This document shows positions 60,303 to 64,000 of a stretch of DNA of 64,000 nucleotides, piece by piece (the first letter of the stretch is position 1; every line of letters begins with the position of its first letter). Source of the DNA: Spectribacter acetivorans (GTDB lineage: Bacteria; Pseudomonadota; Gammaproteobacteria; Nevskiales; Salinisphaeraceae); contig NZ_JAVRHY010000003.1 of NCBI RefSeq assembly GCF_031846305.1, positions 186,001 to 250,000 on the forward strand. The letters run 5' to 3'. The notes beneath the pieces are model-generated. The model did not search any database, was not told the DNA's origin, and saw only the letters and a list, made by a program, of their open reading frames with translations. The position numbers and the translations under genes were made by a program.

Positions 60303-60339
60303 GTGTCGTAGTATAAGTGATTGAAAGTCCGAGTTTTGC

Positions 60340-61707
60340 GTGAGTCCCTTGGAAGTTAACCCGACGCGCTGGTCGTCGCCCGCCACATTCGTGATGGCGG
60401 CGGCCGCGGCCGTGATCGGCCTGGGCAATGTGTGGCGGCTGCCGTTCCTGGCCGGCGAATACGGCGGCGGCGCCTTTCTGCTGGTCTACGGACTGGCGCT
60501 GGGCGCCATGGCGCTGCCGCTGCTGGTGGGCGAGCTGATGCTGGGCCGCGGCGCCCGCACCGATCTGGTGGGCATGATCGGCCGCTGGGCGCAGGTGTCG
60601 GGGCTTTCCCGGCGCTGGGGCGTGATGGGTTACCTGGCGCTGCTCGGGGCGGTGATGGTGTTGTCCTATTACAGCGTGATCGCCGGCTGGAGTATGGCCT
60701 ACCTGTTGCGGTCCGCCGCGGGGCTGCTGGAAGGCCTGGACCGCAGCGGTCTGCGGGCCGGTTTCGTTGAACTGGCGGGTGATCCGGAAAAGGGGCTGGG
60801 TTGGCACACGCTGTTCATGGTGGCGGCGGCCGTGTGCGTGGCGCAGGGTTTGCGCCGGGGGATTGAATCTACCGCCCGCTGGATGCTGATCGCCGCGGTG
60901 CTGGCGCTGCTGGCATTGCTGGCCATGGCGGCCGGGGAGGGGTTCCCGGCCGCGGTCGAGTATCTGTTCCGGCCCGATTTCGCGGCTCTGGGCTGGCGCG
61001 GGGTCATCGATGCCTTTCATCAGGCCTTCTTCAGCCTGAGCCTCGGGGTCGGGGTGATGCTGGCCTACGGGGCCTATCTGCCCGACGGCTCGTCGCTGGT
61101 CCGGGTCAGTCTGGCGGTGATGCTGCTGGATACCGCGTTCGCGCTGATTGCTGGGCTGGCGATCGTGTCACTGATACTGGGTGCCGGCATGGCGCCGGAA
61201 AGCGGTCTGCCGCTGGTGTTCGAACTGCTGCCGGCGGCGGGCGGCGGTGGCTGGAGCGTGACCCTGTTCTTTTTCATGCTGATGCTGGTCACGCTGACCA
61301 GCGCGGTCGGACTGCTGGAGCCGCTGGTGGTCTGGCTGATGGCGCGCCTGCAGGTATCGCGGGTGGTCGCTGCCTGCGGCGCGGGGATGGTGGTGTGGTT
61401 CATCGGCCTGGGCACGCTGCTGTCGTTCAACGTGCTGGCGGATATCCGGCTGCTGGATCGCACGCTGTTCGACTGGCTGTCGATGATCAGTTCGCGTTTC
61501 CTGTTGCCGGCCTTCGGGCTGCTGCTGTGCGTGTTCATCGGCCGGTTCCTGCCGATCACCGCGCTGCGCGAGGCCTGGGCGGGTAAGCCCTGGTTCGGAC
61601 TCTGGCACTGGTTGCTGCGCTACCCGACCCGTATCGGCCTGATCGCGGTGCTGCTGCATTCCCTGGGGGTGTTCGAATTTCTGGAGCGGCTGTGGAGCAC
61701 GAACTGA
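60340..61707 (+). CDS. Neurotransmitter:sodium symporter family transporter
   Basis: 455 residues with eleven or twelve membrane helices. VIGLGNVWRLPFLAGEYGGGAFLLVY at helix 1 is the NSS sodium- and substrate-binding signature, and FFSLSLGVGVMLAYGAYLPDG corresponds to helix 6. Prokaryotic members such as LeuT and MhsT import amino acids with Na+. The precise substrate cannot be read. GTG start at 60340, 37 bases from divergent smpB; rnfH overlaps its 3' end. Confidence 0.91.
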   Translation: MSPLEVNPTRWSSPATFVMAAAAAVIGLGNVWRLPFLAGEYGGGAFLLVYGLALGAMALPLLVGELMLGRGARTDLVGMIGRWAQVSGLSRRWGVMGYLALLGAVMVLSYYSVIAGWSMAYLLRSAAGLLEGLDRSGLRAGFVELAGDPEKGLGWHTLFMVAAAVCVAQGLRRGIESTARWMLIAAVLALLALLAMAAGEGFPAAVEYLFRPDFAALGWRGVIDAFHQAFFSLSLGVGVMLAYGAYLPDGSSLVRVSLAVMLLDTAFALIAGLAIVSLILGAGMAPESGLPLVFELLPAAGGGGWSVTLFFFMLMLVTLTSAVGLLEPLVVWLMARLQVSRVVAACGAGMVVWFIGLGTLLSFNVLADIRLLDRTLFDWLSMISSRFLLPAFGLLLCVFIGRFLPITALREAWAGKPWFGLWHWLLRYPTRIGLIAVLLHSLGVFEFLERLWSTN

Positions 61708-61970
61708 ACGTCGAGGTCGCGTTCGCGCGCCCCGGCGTGCAGACCCTGCGCGCCGTTCGACTGCCGGCCGGCCGCACCGCGGCGGAGGCGGTGGAAGCCT
61801 CGGGGATTCTCGAAATGCACCCGGAAATCGACTGGCCGGGGGCCCCGCTGGGCGTATTCGGGCGTCGGGTGGCAGCAGATCAGCCGCTGCGCGACGGCGA
61901 TCGGGTGGAGATTTACCGGCCGCTCACGGCTGATCCCAAGGAACAGCGCCGGCGGCGGGCCGGGCGGTAG
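61692..61970 (+). CDS. rnfH: RnfH-family ubiquitin-like protein
   Basis: 92 residues with a beta-grasp fold: NVEVAFARPGVQTLRAVRLPAGRTAAEAVEASGIL, APLGVFGRRVAADQPLRDGDRVEIYRPL and a basic tail. Family members lie beside the ratA toxin-like gene and smpB in E. coli; here ratA is not present and an NSS transporter takes its place. GTG start overlapping the transporter gene by 16 bases. Function unclear. Convergent with bamE, three bases apart. Confidence 0.9.
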   Translation: MEHELNVEVAFARPGVQTLRAVRLPAGRTAAEAVEASGILEMHPEIDWPGAPLGVFGRRVAADQPLRDGDRVEIYRPLTADPKEQRRRRAGR

Positions 61971-61973
61971 CCG

Positions 61974-62393
61974 CTAGGGCGCCCGTGGCGTCTGCTGGCC
62001 GCCGCTGTTATCGATGAGCGGTGGCTCTTCGAGATCGTCCGGATCCTCGTCGATCTGCTGCTGCTCTTCCGGCAGCAGTGCTTCGTAGCTTTCGTCGCCG
62101 TCGATGCTGGCAAGGGCGCCATCGCTGAACTGCAGGCTCAGCTTGCTTTCACGGGCCTTGCCGCGGGTGTTGCGGTAGTAGAAAAGGTAGTCCCAGCGAT
62201 TTGGCTCGAAGTTGCTGACCACCAGCGGCGTGCCCAGCAGGTAGCGGACCTGCGGTGGCGTCATGCCGAGTTCCAGCTGCTGCACCTTGTCCTGCGTCAC
62301 CACGTTGCCCTGCAGGACGGGCACTCGGTAATAGCTCGGCAGGGAGCAGCCGGCCAGCGACACAAGGGCGAGCAGGATCAGGACGCGTTTCAT
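61974..62393 (-). CDS. bamE: Outer-membrane assembly lipoprotein BamE
   Basis: 139 residues. Lipoprotein signal ending LAGC, then SYYRVPVLQGNVVTQDKVQQLELGMTPPQVRYLLGTPLV and RWDYLFYYR, the SmpA/OmlA core of the BAM complex. The tail after residue 110 is acidic (PEEQQQIDEDPDDLEEP). It stabilises BamD-BamA at the outer membrane. ATG 62393 was chosen as it opens the signal peptide. Lies downstream of recN. Confidence 0.94.
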   Translation of the reverse strand: MKRVLILLALVSLAGCSLPSYYRVPVLQGNVVTQDKVQQLELGMTPPQVRYLLGTPLVVSNFEPNRWDYLFYYRNTRGKARESKLSLQFSDGALASIDGDESYEALLPEEQQQIDEDPDDLEEPPLIDNSGGQQTPRAP

Positions 62394-62458
62394 GATTATC
62401 CGCAACAGGAAAACGCCGGCACTATAAGTCACCGTTGCCGGTGCAGCAATCCACGCCC

Positions 62459-64000
62459 TCAGGACTCCGCGTTATCGCGCATTTCCCGCGCATGCTCGAG
62501 GGTGCGCTCGGTAATTTCCAGACCACCGAGCATGCGGGCCAGCTCGTCGATGCGGGCATCGTCGTCCAGCAGGCCGATGTCCGTGCGGGTGTGTCCGTCG
62601 ATCACCTGCTTGGCCACCTGCAGATGATGCCGGGCCTGAGCCGCCACCTGCGGCAAGTGTGTGACACAAAGAACCTGCCCCTGGTCCGCCAGCCGGCGCA
62701 GGCAGCGTCCCACGATTTCCGCCACGCCGCCGCCGATACCGGCGTCGACCTCGTCGAACACCAGCGTGGGAATGGGGGTGCCGCCCACCGCGGCCATCTG
62801 GATGGCCAGGCTGATGCGGGACAGCTCGCCACCCGATGCAACCCGCTCCAGCGGCCGTGGCGCCTGGCCGGGGTTGGCGCTGACCCGGAACTGGATACGA
62901 TCGTGACCGTGGGCCGACACTGCTGCCTCCGGCCGGGCTTCCACGTCGATCTCGAACCGGCCGGCCGGCATGCCCAGATCCCGCAGACCGTCGGTGACGG
63001 CCGCGGCGAGCGTGCCGGCAGCCTCGGTGCGGGCCTGGTGCAGCTGGCCGGCGGCGTCGGCGTACTCCGCCTGTAGCTGATCCCGCCGGGTCTGCAACTC
63101 GGCCAGCCGGGCCCGGCCGCCTTCGAGTCGTTCGAGTGCGTTGGTCAGTTCGTCGAGCTGGGCCGGCAGTTCCGCCGGTCGGCAATGATGCTTGCGGGCC
63201 AGGTCCTGGATTGCCTCCATCCGGGCCTCCACGGTGGCCAGGCGTTCGGGGTCGAGGGCGATGCTGTCCAGCTGGCGGCGCAGGTCGTCGGCGGCTTCCT
63301 GCGCCTGGATGCGGGCCCCCGAGATCAGTTCGGTCGGGCCGGCGAAGCCTTCGTCCAGCGCGGCCAGGTCGCCCAGCTGGCGTTCGGCCTGACCGAGCCG
63401 GTCGATGGCGCTGGCGGTATCGTCGTCGGTCAGTAGTGCCAGCAGCGACTGGCCGTCGCGCAGCAATTGTTCGGCGTTGGCCAGGCGTTTGTGTTCGGCG
63501 GTGAGCGTCTCCCATTCATCCGGCATAGGCGCCAGTGCCTGCAATTCATCTACCTGGAACTGCAGCAACTCCAGTCGCGACTGGCCGGCATCGTCGGTGG
63601 CGTCCAGCTCGCGGATGTCGCGCTCGCAGGCCTGAAGGTCGCGCACCAGCTCACCCAGCGCCGACAGTTGCGGGGCGAGGCGGCCATGCTCGTCCAGCAG
63701 ATCGCGCTGTGCGCCGGGCCGCAGCAGGCTCTGGTGGGCGTGCTGACCGTGGATGTCGACGAGGTGCTCGCCCAGTTCGCGCAGGTCACGCCCGGCGGCG
63801 GGGGAGCCGTTGATCCAGTGGCGGCTGCGGCCTTCCCGGGAGACCACGCGCCGGATCAGGCAGTCGGATTCATCGGCGAGTTCGCGTTCGGCCAGCCAGG
63901 CCCGTGCGGCCGGGGCGTCGGCCAGATCGAAGATGGCGCTGATCTCGGCCCGTTCGCGGCCGTCGCGCACGGCGCTGGCGTCGGCGCGGTCGCCCAGGAG
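62459..64000 (-). CDS. recN: DNA repair protein RecN (partial, 5' end outside the window)
   Basis: About 513 codons are visible, missing the first 50 or so with the Walker A motif; the gene continues past the right edge. Visible landmarks are INGSPAAGRDLRELGEHLVDIHGQHAHQSLL, a long coiled-coil region, the ABC signature ASGGELSRISLAIQMA and Walker B PTLVFDEVDAGIGGGVAE, then VTHLPQVAAQARHHL. RecN is an SMC-like ATPase in double-strand break repair. Confidence 0.96.
   Translation of the reverse strand, partial: LLGDRADASAVRDGRERAEISAIFDLADAPAARAWLAERELADESDCLIRRVVSREGRSRHWINGSPAAGRDLRELGEHLVDIHGQHAHQSLLRPGAQRDLLDEHGRLAPQLSALGELVRDLQACERDIRELDATDDAGQSRLELLQFQVDELQALAPMPDEWETLTAEHKRLANAEQLLRDGQSLLALLTDDDTASAIDRLGQAERQLGDLAALDEGFAGPTELISGARIQAQEAADDLRRQLDSIALDPERLATVEARMEAIQDLARKHHCRPAELPAQLDELTNALERLEGGRARLAELQTRRDQLQAEYADAAGQLHQARTEAAGTLAAAVTDGLRDLGMPAGRFEIDVEARPEAAVSAHGHDRIQFRVSANPGQAPRPLERVASGGELSRISLAIQMAAVGGTPIPTLVFDEVDAGIGGGVAEIVGRCLRRLADQGQVLCVTHLPQVAAQARHHLQVAKQVIDGHTRTDIGLLDDDARIDELARMLGGLEITERTLEHAREMRDNAES

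Overview
The window is chromosome from a high-GC Gammaproteobacterium. Evidence for this is the mutL-miaA-hfq-hflX-hflK-hflC-hisZ-purA run, ssrA/smpB with tag peptide ANDDNYALAA, bamE/rnfH, rplI after rpsF-rpsR, and the rpsP-rimM-trmD-rplS operon. A sulfur-handling cluster at the left edge, hisZ, and acidic tails on L9 and S16 would fit a Chromatiales/Ectothiorhodospiraceae-like, possibly salt-adapted organism; that placement is inference. Almost all DNA is coding. No prophage, intact insertion sequence or CRISPR array was seen.

Layout. 1-3222: divergent sulfur-related cluster (a sulfurtransferase-like lipoprotein cut by the edge, a DUF6969-like protein, an NPCAG lipoprotein, and split YeeE/YedE thiosulfate-type permease halves, facing a DsrE-like protein and a SoxS/SoxW-like thioredoxin). 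3345-12835: mismatch repair, tRNA modification, RNA chaperone, FtsH modulation, hisZ and purA. 12836-16324: hairpin-rich spacer, a tRNA-Leu(CAG) with a decayed partial copy beside it, RNase R, an OmpA-like lipoprotein. 16354-21063: rlmB, rpsF-rpsR-rplI, dnaB, alr. 21054-26461: a DUF3179-type lipoprotein pair, radA, a CorC-type protein, a CcsA-like membrane protein. 26596-30600: ffh, a repeat element, rpsP-rimM-trmD-rplS. 30614-38145: NlpC/P60 pseudoenzyme, trxB, sppA, hydrolase, lipase, GDPD, metC-like PLP enzyme. 38146-42087: nadC and an ergothioneine locus (egtB-egtC divergent from egtD). 42088-47322: repeat block, argF-argD, Mn-type SOD, orphan HyuB, grxD. 47433-55945: isocitrate dehydrogenase fused to a CBS pair, a CinA-like protein, a GGDEF/EAL protein, a DMT transporter, ppsA divergent from its regulator ppsR. 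56085-64000: DUF1249, nhaP2, an orphan Hen1-like RNA methyltransferase, a vapC remnant, ssrA-smpB, an NSS transporter, rnfH, bamE, recN (cut by the right edge).

Physiology. Carbon flow is represented at two control points: the Icd branch (with the AceK-type Ser113 retained plus a possible nucleotide-sensing CBS module) and PEP synthase with its kinase/phosphorylase. Thiol and oxidative defence is well represented (EgtBCD, TrxB, Grx4, SodA, thioredoxin-like protein). Translation, rescue and secretion are covered by Ffh, tmRNA/SmpB, S6/S18/L9/S16/L19, TrmD, MiaA, RlmB and BamE.

Most interesting non-routine items: the Icd-CBS fusion, the stand-alone Hen1-type methyltransferase without Pnkp, a Cys-to-Asn NlpC/P60 pseudoenzyme, a family of GAAACNN heptamer arrays (one of which became the N-terminus of MiaA), two copies of a MITE-like element, and the regulated sulfur cluster with its unusual NPCAG lipoprotein.
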